A stretch of DNA of 64,000 nucleotides from Anaerotignum propionicum DSM 1682 (GTDB taxonomy: Bacteria; Bacillota; Clostridia; Lachnospirales; Anaerotignaceae). The notes under the pieces were generated by a model, which saw nothing but the letters and a program-made list of their open reading frames with translations, ran no database searches and was not told where the DNA came from. Below are positions 53,178-62,223 of this stretch, piece by piece; within the stretch, counting starts at the first letter, position 1, and each line of letters opens with the position of its first letter. Position numbers and translations under genes: made by a program. The stretch spans positions 2,418,001 to 2,482,000 of the forward strand of contig NZ_CP014223.1 in assembly GCF_001561955.1 (NCBI RefSeq), read 5' to 3'.

Positions 53178-54179
53178 GTGGACTTTTTGACACTAATGAA
53201 AGAAAAGGCGAGAGCCAATAAGAAAGTAATTGTTTTACCTGAATCCTATGAAAAAAGAAACCTGGAAGCAGCAGCAGAATGCTTAAAGGATGGATTAGCA
53301 GAAATCGTATTAATCGGTAATAAAGAAAAAATCATGGAAGCAGCAGGCAGCTTTGACGTTTCCAAGGCAATTTTCGTTGATCCCGAAATTTATGATAGAA
53401 TGGATGAAATGGTTGCAGGCCTTGCAGAAGCAAGAAAAAGCAAAGGCATGACATTGGAAGAAGCAAAAAAACTTCTTTTGGATGATTCCATGTTTGTTGG
53501 TGTTATGTTGGTTAAAATGGGTGTTGCAGATGGCATGGTTTCTGGTGCAATCCATTCTACTGCTGATACACTGCGTCCTGCATTGCAGATTTTAAAAACT
53601 GCACCCGGCACAGAATTGGTGTCTTCCTTCTTTATTATGGTAACACAGACACCTGAATACGGTGATGACGGAATTTTGTTGTTCGCTGACTGCGCACTCA
53701 ATCAAAACCCTACTCCCGCAGAATTGGCTTGCATCGCAGGTGACTCCGCAAAGTCCTATGCTGCATTTGTAGGCAAAGAAGCAAGAGTTGCAATGCTGAG
53801 CCATTCTACAATGGGTTCTGCAAAGCATGCTGATGTTACAAAAGTAGTAGAGGCAGTAAAAATTGCGAAGGAAAAATATCCTGAAATCAAGTTGGATGGC
53901 GAAATCCAGTTGGATGCAGCAATCGTTAAAGAGGTTGGCGAATTAAAAGCACCAACAAGCCCCGTTGCTGGTAAGGCAAACTGCTTGGTATTCCCCGACA
54001 TTGACGCTGGAAATATCGGCTATAAATTAGTACAGAGATTTGGTAAAGCAGAAGCTTTCGGTCCTGTGCTTCAGGGTATTGCAAAGCCCGTAAATGATTT
54101 ATCCAGAGGCTGCTCCGCAAATGATATCGTGGCAGTTGTTGCTATGACAGCTGTTCAGGCTCATGTAATGGGTAAATAA
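53178..54179 (+). CDS. pta: Phosphate acetyltransferase
   Basis: This 333-residue enzyme turns acetyl-CoA into acetyl phosphate. It is the short one-domain form common in Firmicutes. Family blocks include IVLPESYEKRN near 18, GMVSGAIHSTADTLRPALQI near 118 and the late NIGYKLVQRFGKAEAFGPVLQG near 275. The start is a GTG at 53178 with AGGAGG ahead; the longer frame starting at 53082 lies over the preceding terminator. With ackA it gives the main ATP-yielding acetate path. Confidence 0.95.
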   Translation: MDFLTLMKEKARANKKVIVLPESYEKRNLEAAAECLKDGLAEIVLIGNKEKIMEAAGSFDVSKAIFVDPEIYDRMDEMVAGLAEARKSKGMTLEEAKKLLLDDSMFVGVMLVKMGVADGMVSGAIHSTADTLRPALQILKTAPGTELVSSFFIMVTQTPEYGDDGILLFADCALNQNPTPAELACIAGDSAKSYAAFVGKEARVAMLSHSTMGSAKHADVTKVVEAVKIAKEKYPEIKLDGEIQLDAAIVKEVGELKAPTSPVAGKANCLVFPDIDAGNIGYKLVQRFGKAEAFGPVLQGIAKPVNDLSRGCSANDIVAVVAMTAVQAHVMGK

Positions 54180-54273
54180 TTCTCCACATGTTTCTTGATC
54201 GCTTTTCAATTGAAAGCGATTCAAAATAATAAATTTTAAGTAAGAAAAGGTAAATAATGAAGGAGAGAAAATA

Positions 54274-55470
54274 ATGAAAATTCTTGTATTGAACTGCGGC
54301 AGTTCCTCTTTGAAATACCAGCTTTTCGACATGGAAGGCGAAGCGGTATTGGCAAAAGGTCTTTGCGAAAGAATCGGTATCGAAGGTTCCAGATTGAAAC
54401 ACCAGCCTACCGATAAGGAAGATGTTGTTTTTAATGACTATTTGGAAAATCACGATGTAGCTGTAAGCAAAGTAATGGAAGCTTTAACAAACCCCGTTTA
54501 CGGCGTAGTGAAGAGCATGACTGAAATCAACGCAGTTGGTCACCGTGTAGTTCATGGTGGCGAATACTTCTCAAGCTCCGTTGTCATTGACGATGCAGTA
54601 AAAGAAGCTTTGGAAAAATGTAGCGAGCTTGCTCCTTTGCATAACCCTGCAAACTTAATTGGTATTGCAGCTTGTGAAAGAATTATCCCCGGCGTGCCTC
54701 AGGTTGGTGTATTTGATACAGCTTTCCACCAGACAATGCCTGAAAGAGCATACCTGTATGCAATTCCTTACGAATATTATGAAAAATATAAAATCAGAAG
54801 ATACGGCTTCCACGGGACAAGCCATAGATACGTTTCTGAAGAAGCTGCAAAAATGTTGGGCAGACCTTACGATCAGACAAAGACCATTACTTGCCACTTA
54901 GGCAACGGTGGTTCCATCTGCGCAGTAAGAAACGGTAAATCCATTGATACAACCATGGGCTTCACACCTTTGGAAGGTCTTGTAATGGGTACCAGAGCTG
55001 GTGACGTTGATGCTGCTGTTATCACATTCTTGATGGAAAAAGAAAAACTGACTCCTCAGGAAATGGATAATATCTTAAATAAAAAATCCGGCGTTTTGGG
55101 TATCTCCGGCGTATCCAGCGACTTCCGTGATATTGAAGATGCAAGCGAGCATGGCAATGCAAGAGCAGAAGCTGCCCTGGAAGTATTCTCTTACAAAGTA
55201 GCAAAGAGAATTGGTGCATATGCAGCAGCAATGAACGGCGTTGATTGTATCGTATTTACAGCTGGTTTGGGTGAAAACTCCGGCCCTACAAGAAGATTGA
55301 TTTGTGATTACTTGGGTTACCTTGGTGTTCACATTGACTCTTACAACAATTGCTTAAGAGGAAGCGCAATCGAAATCTCTGCTCCTGATTCCAGAGTAAG
55401 AGTTTTAGTTATCCCTACCAACGAAGAATTGGTAATTGCAAGAGATACGAAGGAACTTCTTGACAAATAA
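54274..55470 (+). CDS. ackA: Acetate kinase
   Basis: This 398-residue enzyme makes acetate and ATP from acetyl phosphate. The N-terminal [20 protein letters not shown] near 90, [12 protein letters not shown] near 145, [11 protein letters not shown] near 178 and [12 protein letters not shown] near 232 are all present. Length is standard. GAAGGAGAG precedes the ATG. A small hairpin (CGCTTT/AAAGCG) lies in the 94-bp gap after pta without a good T-run, so the two genes are probably read together. Confidence 0.97.
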   Translation: MKILVLNCGSSSLKYQLFDMEGEAVLAKGLCERIGIEGSRLKHQPTDKEDVVFNDYLENHDVAVSKVMEALTNPVYGVVKSMTEINAVGHRVVHGGEYFSSSVVIDDAVKEALEKCSELAPLHNPANLIGIAACERIIPGVPQVGVFDTAFHQTMPERAYLYAIPYEYYEKYKIRRYGFHGTSHRYVSEEAAKMLGRPYDQTKTITCHLGNGGSICAVRNGKSIDTTMGFTPLEGLVMGTRAGDVDAAVITFLMEKEKLTPQEMDNILNKKSGVLGISGVSSDFRDIEDASEHGNARAEAALEVFSYKVAKRIGAYAAAMNGVDCIVFTAGLGENSGPTRRLICDYLGYLGVHIDSYNNCLRGSAIEISAPDSRVRVLVIPTNEELVIARDTKELLDK

Positions 55471-55517
55471 GAAGCCTTTCAGTATAATATTTTAGGTACG
55501 ACTATGGGGTGATTTGA

Positions 55518-56024
55518 ATGTTACTTGGAATGGCTCAATTGTTTAGCAAAAACGGATTATCAATTCCCGTTATGCTGACTGAGCAAATCAATGATACGTC
55601 GGATTATCCCGATGTTGTGGAATTTTTGCAGCCTGTAAAGTTAGAGGGAACTCTTAAAAACGAAAATGAAACTTTCGTTTTTGAAGCAAAGGGCAATACA
55701 GAGGTCAACCTTCGGTGTGACCGTTGTCTTGCACCTGTCAGAAAAGAGCTTTGCTTCGAGATCAAGGAACGTTTTGCTCATACAGGCAGAGGAAACGAAG
55801 AGACAGAAACTTTTTCGGGGGATCAAATTGATCTTGCGGACTTTGTCAGAAGGGGTATTCTTTGTGCTTTACCTATGAAGGTTCTTTGCAGCGATCATTG
55901 TAAAGGGCTTTGCCCCGTTTGCGGAAAGAATCTAAATGAAGGTGTGTGCGAATGCGATACAACCTATATAGATCCGAGATTTGAAAGTTTAAGGACTCTT
56001 TTCAATGTTGACGAGGAGGTGTAG
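55518..56024 (+). CDS. DUF177 (YceD-like) protein
   Basis: This 168-residue protein belongs to the DUF177/YceD family, almost always next to rpmF and linked to 23S rRNA accumulation in some organisms. Two cysteine sites are seen: NLRCDRCLAPV near 68 and a C-terminal group CSDHCKGLCPVCGKNL with a later CEC, which probably bind zinc. It ends 2 bp before the rpmF start. An upstream ATG start with GGGGTGA ahead is used. Confidence 0.88.
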   Translation: MLLGMAQLFSKNGLSIPVMLTEQINDTSDYPDVVEFLQPVKLEGTLKNENETFVFEAKGNTEVNLRCDRCLAPVRKELCFEIKERFAHTGRGNEETETFSGDQIDLADFVRRGILCALPMKVLCSDHCKGLCPVCGKNLNEGVCECDTTYIDPRFESLRTLFNVDEEV

Positions 56025-56026
56025 AA

Positions 56027-56206
56027 ATGGCTGTACCCAAGGGACGAGTGTCGAAATCTAAAAGAGATAAGAGAAAAGCACAGAGTTGGAAAATTGCAAC
56101 TCCTAGCTTGGTAAAATGCAGCAAGTGTGGTGAACTGATGACTCCTCATCAGGTTTGCAAGGCTTGTGGCGCATATAACAAAAAGACAATTATCAAAGTT
56201 GACTAA
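56027..56206 (+). CDS. rpmF: 50S ribosomal protein L32
   Basis: This 59-residue basic protein begins MAVPKGRVSKSKRDKRK and has a zinc ribbon C31-x2-C34 and C44-x2-C47, so it is the zinc-binding form of L32. GAGGAGGTG precedes the ATG. It is too short for most frame finders but is complete. It follows the DUF177 gene at once and has its own terminator. Confidence 0.95.
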   Translation: MAVPKGRVSKSKRDKRKAQSWKIATPSLVKCSKCGELMTPHQVCKACGAYNKKTIIKVD

Positions 56207-56215
56207 TGTCAAACT

Positions 56216-56246
56216 CGAAAAGACAGCATACATGCTGTCTTTTCTT
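56216..56246 (+). terminator. Terminator after rpmF
   Basis: AAAAGACAGCA and TGCTGTCTTTT pair over eleven bases with a four-base loop, followed by CTTCTTAT. The A-rich left arm suggests action in both directions. Confidence 0.8.
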
Positions 56247-56397
56247 CTTATCTATAACATTTTTTAAGCATTGATTTGCATGGAATGAGGTTGCAATCAT
56301 CACTCAATTCGAGTAAAATAATAACATAAATTAGGAAATCCTAAAGATAAAAATAATGATAGAAACACCAAAATGATGGAAGGACTCAGGTGATTTC

Positions 56398-57390
56398 ATG
56401 GATAAAAAAGTAATCGTAGCCCTGGATGCCATGGGTGGCGACTTGGCTCCTGTTGAGATTGTAAAAGGTGCCGTAGATGCAGTAAAAGAATTAAATGTAG
56501 ATATAAAGCTTGTTGGCCAGCAAGATAAGATAAATGCTGAGCTAGCTAAATACACATATCCGAAAGAACGTATACAAGTGATTCATGCTGAAGAAGTCAT
56601 CGGCACGGACGAAGTGCCTACATCAGCGATCCGTAGAAAAAAGGATTCTTCCTTGGTTGTAGGGTTAAATCTTGCAAAAAGCGGAGAAGCCGATGCTTTT
56701 GTTTCTGCCGGAAGTACCGGTGCATTACTTACTGGGGCTTTATTGATTGTAGGCCGCATTGAAGGCGTAGAGCGCCCTGCTCTTGGAACTTGCCTGCCTA
56801 CAAAAAACGGTTTTACCTTCCTTCTGGATAGTGGCGCAAATGTAGATTGTAAGGCTAAATATCTGGAGCAATTCGCAAAGATGGGCTCTGTTTATGTGGA
56901 GAATATTTTCGGCATGGCACAGCCAAAGGTTGCCTTGGTAAACATCGGCGCAGAAAAAGAAAAAGGAAATGCACTGACCAAAGAAGCCTATGAATTATTG
57001 GAAGTAAGCGAAAACATAAATTTTGTGGGTAATATTGAACCACGAGATATACCCTTTGGTCAAGCTGATGTCATCGTGTGTGATGGCTTTGTGGGTAATA
57101 CCATTTTGAAGCTTAGTGAAGGCTTAAGCAAAACCTTGATTGATATTATTAAAGAAGAAATTACCGCAGGTTCCTACAAGTTTGCGGCGGCAATGTTAAA
57201 AACACCTTTTCGAAATGTGAAAAAACGCTTTGATTCTGATGAGGTTGGTGGTGCACCATTTATCGGCCTAAAATCTCTCGTTGTTAAAGCTCATGGCAGT
57301 TCAAATGCAAGAGCCATCAAAAATGCCATTCGCCAGTGCGTATTATTTACGGAAGCCGATATTGTTGGCAAAATAAAACATAAGCTGTAA
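56398..57390 (+). CDS. plsX: Phosphate acyltransferase PlsX
   Basis: This 330-residue enzyme makes acyl phosphate from acyl-ACP for phospholipid synthesis. Family blocks ALDAMGGDLAPVEIVKGA at 9-26, SAGSTGALLTGALL near 105, and ERPALGTCLPT near 128 are seen. Length is standard. It lies 191 bp after rpmF, behind the terminator. The usual downstream acpP-rnc is not here but at 49203-50131 on the other strand. Confidence 0.95.
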   Translation: MDKKVIVALDAMGGDLAPVEIVKGAVDAVKELNVDIKLVGQQDKINAELAKYTYPKERIQVIHAEEVIGTDEVPTSAIRRKKDSSLVVGLNLAKSGEADAFVSAGSTGALLTGALLIVGRIEGVERPALGTCLPTKNGFTFLLDSGANVDCKAKYLEQFAKMGSVYVENIFGMAQPKVALVNIGAEKEKGNALTKEAYELLEVSENINFVGNIEPRDIPFGQADVIVCDGFVGNTILKLSEGLSKTLIDIIKEEITAGSYKFAAAMLKTPFRNVKKRFDSDEVGGAPFIGLKSLVVKAHGSSNARAIKNAIRQCVLFTEADIVGKIKHKL

Positions 57391-57453
57391 TTTGCATAAA
57401 TCACAAATATTAGGGGAACCCCTTTTCCCATCTTAATAAATTGTTTTCCTAGC

Positions 57454-57480
57454 CCGCCTAATAATATAGGCGGTTTTTTT
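57454..57480 (+). terminator. Terminator after plsX
   Basis: CCGCCTA and TAGGCGG pair around a six-base AT loop, followed by seven T residues, 63 bp after the stop. Confidence 0.85.
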
Positions 57481-57834
57481 ATGCAAATATATCCACCTAT
57501 ATACCTCCCCCTATAATTCAATGTTAATGAATCATGATAACTATTCTCTTCGTAGATGCTCTGAATAAACTACCCCTTTTTCTTGTCAATGCTCAGATTG
57601 ATATAATAAAGAACTCTCTATTACTAGTGCAGTAAACCAAGAACGAACTATCCTCCCCTTCCGTAAGGTTCCCGAATAAACAGAATCCTTTTATTTTTCA
57701 TTAACATTTCTATGTAATAAAACAAATGTCGAAAGCTTTCTGCCAACCACTTCTTTTTATACCCTTCCTTCTTGTCTTTTTATGGTATAATATATTATAA
57801 AAAGAAATACCCTCTGGGAAAAGGAGATGTAAAA
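57481..57834. other. Spacer before tmcAL
   Basis: About 350 bp with no supported frame. A promoter-like TTGTCT, a 17-base spacer and TTATAA ends some 30 bp before the tmcAL start, with an overlapping TATAAT. Nothing else was recognised. Confidence 0.4.
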
Positions 57835-59061
57835 ATGAAAACACTTGGTATCATAACGGAATATAATCCTTTTCACCTTGGACACCAGTATATGATAGAA
57901 GAGGCGAAGAGAAAAAGTGGCGCTGACCGTGTTGTTGTGGTAATGAGCGGTAGTTTTGTTCAACGAGGTGAACCCGCTTTTTTTGATAAATGGACCCGAG
58001 CCAAAGGGGCATTGCTCAATGGTGTGGACATGGTGCTGGAGCTCCCTGTTTTGTTTGCTACCGCAAATGCAGAAACTTTTGCCTCTGCCGCAGTTAGAAT
58101 TCTAGAAGATACAGGAATTGTGGATATCCTTGCTTTTGGTTCAGAAAGCGGAAACCTTCCTGCGCTTCAGGAAGCAGCGAAATTAATGACAAATGAGACT
58201 GAGGAATATCGCTCTCTTCTAAAAACCCACCTGGATGAGGGTCTGTCCTACCCAAGTGCCCGTGCTAAGGCTATGGAAACCATTTCAAATATCAATAGTG
58301 AGATTTTAAGCCAACCAAATCATATTTTAGCGTTGGAGTATTTAAAAGCTCTGGAGCGCTACCAATGCAATATGACCCCATTGGCTATCAAACGTGAAGG
58401 TGCGGCCTATCATAGCACCTCTTTGGAAAGTAAATTTGCTTCTGCCTCAGCAATACGAACAGGAATACTAGAAGAACAACTGGCAGAGTCATTCTCTCAA
58501 GTTCCGGAAAATTGCTCTTCACTATACAGCAAAGCTCTTTCCTTAGGAACAGCTCCTGTCCTCTGGAAAAACTATGCAGGGCCGTTAAACTATAAATTAA
58601 GAACCATGTCCCCAGAAGATATGAGACAGATTTTTGAAGTAACAGAGGGTCTGGAAAACAGAATTTTAAGATCAATCGATTCTGCCTACGAGATTGAAGA
58701 TATAATTAATTTTGTCAAATCCAAACGCTATACCCGAACGAAAATACAACGCATCCTTCTTCATGTTTTACTGGATATCAAAGGCGCTGAGGTTGCGTAT
58801 TTTATGAAAAAACCTTATATGCCTTACATACGTGTTCTAGGTTTCCGCAAAGAAAATGCCGAGCTATTAGGGGATCTTACAATGAACGCCAAATGCCCTG
58901 TTCTGACTAATTTAAAAAAGGCCCCTGAAATTCTCAATGAAGACGGCCTGCACCTGCTGGCACTGGAAAAAACCGCCACTGATTTATATGCGATGGCAGC
59001 ACCCACACCTCTTTATCGTGGTGCTAATCAAGATTTTACTATGCCAATGGCGATTCTATAA
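57835..59061 (+). CDS. tmcAL: tRNA(Met) cytidine acetate ligase TmcAL (YlbM)
   Basis: This 408-residue protein is a nucleotidyltransferase-fold enzyme that in Bacillus uses acetate and ATP to acetylate C34 of elongator tRNA-Met. The HxGH motif is in EYNPFHLGHQYMI (residues 9-21), and the conserved MSGSFVQRGEPAFFDKW block follows near 40. The start at 57835 has AAGGAG; the longer frame lacks a site. It stands next to ylbJ as in Bacillus and many Clostridia. Its use of acetate fits the acetate-making pta-ackA genes nearby. Confidence 0.93.
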   Translation: MKTLGIITEYNPFHLGHQYMIEEAKRKSGADRVVVVMSGSFVQRGEPAFFDKWTRAKGALLNGVDMVLELPVLFATANAETFASAAVRILEDTGIVDILAFGSESGNLPALQEAAKLMTNETEEYRSLLKTHLDEGLSYPSARAKAMETISNINSEILSQPNHILALEYLKALERYQCNMTPLAIKREGAAYHSTSLESKFASASAIRTGILEEQLAESFSQVPENCSSLYSKALSLGTAPVLWKNYAGPLNYKLRTMSPEDMRQIFEVTEGLENRILRSIDSAYEIEDIINFVKSKRYTRTKIQRILLHVLLDIKGAEVAYFMKKPYMPYIRVLGFRKENAELLGDLTMNAKCPVLTNLKKAPEILNEDGLHLLALEKTATDLYAMAAPTPLYRGANQDFTMPMAIL

Positions 59062-59209
59062 CAAGAATCTCTATTAAGATTATCATTCTTAAAAATAAAA
59101 GGACTACACAGCTTCTTCATACCATTTCCTGCTTTACTTGTAACATGCCTTCATAGAACAGCGTTTCGAGGCATAAATTGTAACAATACATAATGGAAGA
59201 AGTATTAAA

Positions 59210-60313
59210 ATGAGAAAAAACTCCTTCGTTATCCTTTGTACCTGTTTTTTAATTTTCGCCTTACTACGCTATCCTCAGGCTATGTTGGCAGCAAGTACAA
59301 AGGGTGTCATGCTATGGTTTAATCAAGTTTTGCCCTCCTTGTTCCCATTTATGGTGGCCTGTGGGCTATTGTTGCGGATGGGCGCTGCGGAAACAGTGGG
59401 GGAATGGCTAAGGCCTCTGATGAAACCCCTCTTTGGTCTTCCGGGAATTGCTGCATTCCCTTTTTTTCTTGGAATATTTTCCGGTTATCCCATGGGAGCA
59501 AAAATCACCGCCTCATTGTATTCAGAAAAAAAAATTTCACTTTCACAGGCGGAACATATTTTATCCTTTTGTAATAATCCCGGCCCACTGTTTCTGGTTG
59601 GAACAGTAGGTGCCGCTTTTTTTCAAGCACCTTATTGGGGATACATCTTCTTACTTTGCTGTTTTTTTGGGGCAGTTGCAACGGGAATCCTGTTTCGCCT
59701 GTTTTATCCTCAAAATTCTTGGGATGATTCTCTTCTCTATCATAAAAAAAGCCCTCCGTCTATCACACAGTGTCTCCCTCAAACCATTGCTGATTCCATG
59801 GATACTGTCACGCAAATCGGAGGCTATATCATTCTTTTTGCCGTTTATGTGGAGGCTTTTCAACAAGCAGGTTTATTGCATCTTATTGCAAAAGCCTTTT
59901 CTTTTTTGCCCTTCTCTGTGGACTTTTTTTCCGGGGTGTTAGGTGGATTGCTTGAAATGACCAACGGAGCATTTCTCTTAAGCTATGCCCCAGACCCATT
60001 GATTTATAGACTCACCGCAACCTGTATGCTGGTGGCATTGGGAGGTCTGTCCATTTTATGCCAGACCATGGGAATTTTAAGAAATGTGCCCATAAAAAAA
60101 AGCCGCTATCTTGCGGCTAAAATTTGTAATAGCATATTTAGTGGTCTGTTTTTTTATATTGCATTTCCATTCATTGAAAAATACGTACAAAAAACAGTTC
60201 CTGCCTTTGTTATGATGGCAGAAACTGAATTTTTCATTCCCGTTTCATATTTAAAATGCAGTCTTTTGTTTCTTTTCTTCGTTTTTTTATACACTCTACG
60301 GCAAAAACAATAG
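59210..60313 (+). CDS. ylbJ: Sporulation integral membrane protein YlbJ
   Basis: This 367-residue protein has about eight to nine hydrophobic segments with Gate/nucleoside-recognition-like blocks: VLPSLFPFMVACGLLLRMG near 43, FFLGIFSGYPMGAKITASLY near 90 and CNNPGPLFLVGTVGAAFF near 122. In Bacillus it is made in the mother cell and needed for heat-resistant spores, so this points to a spore-former. The ribosome site is weak (GGAAGAAG). It ends 2 bp from the end of the converging gene at 60316. Confidence 0.9.
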   Translation: MRKNSFVILCTCFLIFALLRYPQAMLAASTKGVMLWFNQVLPSLFPFMVACGLLLRMGAAETVGEWLRPLMKPLFGLPGIAAFPFFLGIFSGYPMGAKITASLYSEKKISLSQAEHILSFCNNPGPLFLVGTVGAAFFQAPYWGYIFLLCCFFGAVATGILFRLFYPQNSWDDSLLYHKKSPPSITQCLPQTIADSMDTVTQIGGYIILFAVYVEAFQQAGLLHLIAKAFSFLPFSVDFFSGVLGGLLEMTNGAFLLSYAPDPLIYRLTATCMLVALGGLSILCQTMGILRNVPIKKSRYLAAKICNSIFSGLFFYIAFPFIEKYVQKTVPAFVMMAETEFFIPVSYLKCSLLFLFFVFLYTLRQKQ

Positions 60314-60315
60314 GA

Positions 60316-60819
60316 TTATTTGCCTAAGCGCAGTTCCTGAATATTTTCAGCTAATACGTTCAGCGTTTGGGCAAAATAATCATCGGTTTTTATACTTTCA
60401 CTGTAAACAACGGCTTTCAATTCTTTCAGCTTACCCTCTGCATCAGCCAAAACACCCTCTGCGTACTCCATGGCGCCTAAGCGCATTTCCTTGGAGGTCT
60501 TTTTTGCTGAATCAATAATGGCCGCTGCCTGCTCATACGCCTTTTTCGTTACCTCATTATCGTCAACCATTCTTACCATGCGGTCTTCCGCATTTTTCAA
60601 CAGTTCATCCGCTTCCCTTTGCGCATCTATCAAAATCTTATTTCTTTCCTCAATGACCCATTTTGACTGCTTTAATTCATTGGGAAGCTTCATGCGGATT
60701 TCGCTGATAATATCATAAATTTCGTCTTTATCAACGGATACCTTGTTGCTAAAAGGCACCCCCTTGCTACTATCTAAAATCTCTTCCAATTCGTCTAATA
60801 ATTGCAAAACAGAATCCAT
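60316..60819 (-). CDS. Coiled-coil protein of unknown function (167 residues)
   Basis: The protein is almost all helical. Residues 50-125 form a long coiled coil (ERNKILIDAQREADELLKN, ADAEGKLKELK) in the style of DivIVA-like or V-type-ATPase-subunit-like proteins, and such genes next to coaD are often labelled ATPase in clostridial genomes without proof. There is no ATP-binding motif here. It follows coaD by 9 bp and so belongs to the rsmD-coaD operon. A role in scaffolding at the membrane or division site is possible but not shown. Confidence 0.75.
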   Translation of the reverse strand: MDSVLQLLDELEEILDSSKGVPFSNKVSVDKDEIYDIISEIRMKLPNELKQSKWVIEERNKILIDAQREADELLKNAEDRMVRMVDDNEVTKKAYEQAAAIIDSAKKTSKEMRLGAMEYAEGVLADAEGKLKELKAVVYSESIKTDDYFAQTLNVLAENIQELRLGK

Positions 60820-60828
60820 AGCATTCCC

Positions 60829-61308
60829 TCACTTCTTATATTTTTCTAAAATAAAAGGCTTAATTTGCTGAGGAACCATAAAATCAATATTCCCACCAAA
60901 AACTGCAACTTCTTTAACATTTGTGGAACTTAAGCAAAGATGATCCTCATCCGCCGCTAAGAAGACCGTTTCCATATCCTTCCCAAGCTTACGGTTAATT
61001 AAATACATCTGATATTCCACTGCAAAATCCATCGTATTACGAAGCCCTCTCACTGCCGCAGTTGCGCCAACTTCCTTCGCAAAGTCAGCTAATAGCCCGC
61101 GAAAAGAGGCAACTTCAATATTTTCCATCTCCGAAAGAACCAATTCCAATTGTTCTTTTCTCTCTTCTACTGTAAATAAAGAGCATTTATTGGGATTTTC
61201 CAAAACTGCAACAACCAAAATATCAAACAGCTTTGCCGCTCGCCTGATAATATCCATATGTCCTAATGTGATAGGATCAAAGCTTCCTGCGTAAATAGCT
61301 TTTCTCAT
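60829..61308 (-). CDS. coaD: Phosphopantetheine adenylyltransferase
   Basis: This 159-residue enzyme makes dephospho-CoA, the fourth step of CoA synthesis. The nucleotide-binding GSFDPITLGHMDII lies at residues 8-21 and the C-terminal SSTNVKEVAVFGG near 128. Length is standard. The start at 61308 overlaps rsmD by 4 bp (ATGA); a start seven codons earlier is less likely. The pair rsmD-coaD is conserved in bacteria. Confidence 0.95.
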   Translation of the reverse strand: MRKAIYAGSFDPITLGHMDIIRRAAKLFDILVVAVLENPNKCSLFTVEERKEQLELVLSEMENIEVASFRGLLADFAKEVGATAAVRGLRNTMDFAVEYQMYLINRKLGKDMETVFLAADEDHLCLSSTNVKEVAVFGGNIDFMVPQQIKPFILEKYKK

Positions 61309-61865
61309 AAATTTTCTTCCTCCAGGCACAGAAACGTCATAACCGTTGTTCTGTACTCTTTTTCGCGTAAAACCCGAAGCCCGGGTATGGGTACAAGGGG
61401 AATTTGTGCGGCACGTTCAACAATAATATAACCATTTTTTTTAAGCAACCCACCTCTGACAATTTCTTTGAGTGTGGACTCTGTCAGCCCAGCTGCATAA
61501 GGCGGATCTAAAAAAATAATATCAAATATAGTCTCTTCCTTTGAAAGCTGAGTCAAAGCCTGAAGTACTTCTAAGCCCAATACTCTCCCTAGCTTGTCCA
61601 ATCCGGTATGCAGTAGATTTTCCCGAATAATCTGTTGACACTGGAGATTATTCTCTACAAAAACTGTCTTTGACGCACCGCGGCTTAATGCCTCAATGCC
61701 AATGGCTCCACTTCCAGAAAACAAATCTAAAAAATTTGCCTCAGGCAAATCAAAAGCAATAATATTAAATAAAGTCTCCTTTATCCTGTCTGTGGTGGGT
61801 CTTGTGGATAAACCTTCAATTGTTTGTAGTTTTCGTCCTTTTGCCAACCCAGAGATTACTCTCAT
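61305..61865 (-). CDS. rsmD: 16S rRNA (guanine966-N2)-methyltransferase RsmD
   Basis: This 186-residue SAM-dependent enzyme methylates G966 of 16S rRNA. The start MRVISGLAKGRKLQ, the SAM loop LDLFSGSGAIGIEALSRGA near 43 and the catalytic FLDPPYAAG near 118 are all characteristic. Length is standard. It is the first gene of the rsmD-coaD-coiled-coil operon. Confidence 0.95.
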   Translation of the reverse strand: MRVISGLAKGRKLQTIEGLSTRPTTDRIKETLFNIIAFDLPEANFLDLFSGSGAIGIEALSRGASKTVFVENNLQCQQIIRENLLHTGLDKLGRVLGLEVLQALTQLSKEETIFDIIFLDPPYAAGLTESTLKEIVRGGLLKKNGYIIVERAAQIPLVPIPGLRVLREKEYRTTVMTFLCLEEENL

Positions 61866-62183
61866 ATCATACCACCCGCTACTTTCCGTTTCGTTACATC
61901 ATTCTTACTATATCAAAAATCTTAATAAAACACAATAAAAAACTCTTTCATTTTCTTTAACTATAGAGGATTTATACGAATATCTGGCATCTAATTAAAA
62001 AAACATACCAACTTATTAATTGTAGCAAAAACAGATAAATAAATCTTGGTATATTATTTTCCAATACTTATTCTGCACTACTGTCACTTTGCAACCAAGG
62101 GAAAGAATCATTTTTTACATCATTTGAATGCTTTTCAATTTCGACTGTTTTTACTCTCCCCATTTATCATATTCTTTTTCATG

Positions 62184-62213
62184 AAAAAGGTCATACCAAA
62201 TAGGTACGACCTT
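62184..62213 (-). terminator. Terminator after pyk
   Basis: AAGGTCGTACC and GGTATGACCTT pair with one wobble around a five-base loop, 11 bp after the pyk stop, then TTTTTC on the minus strand. The remaining 320 bp up to rsmD (61866-62183) hold only short frames without ribosome sites. Confidence 0.8.
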
Positions 62214-62223
62214 CATTTCACTA

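Noticed and set aside
54190-54225. Terminator between pta and ackA
   Set aside because: The CGCTTT/AAAGCG hairpin is short and lacks a T-run; the two genes are more likely co-transcribed.
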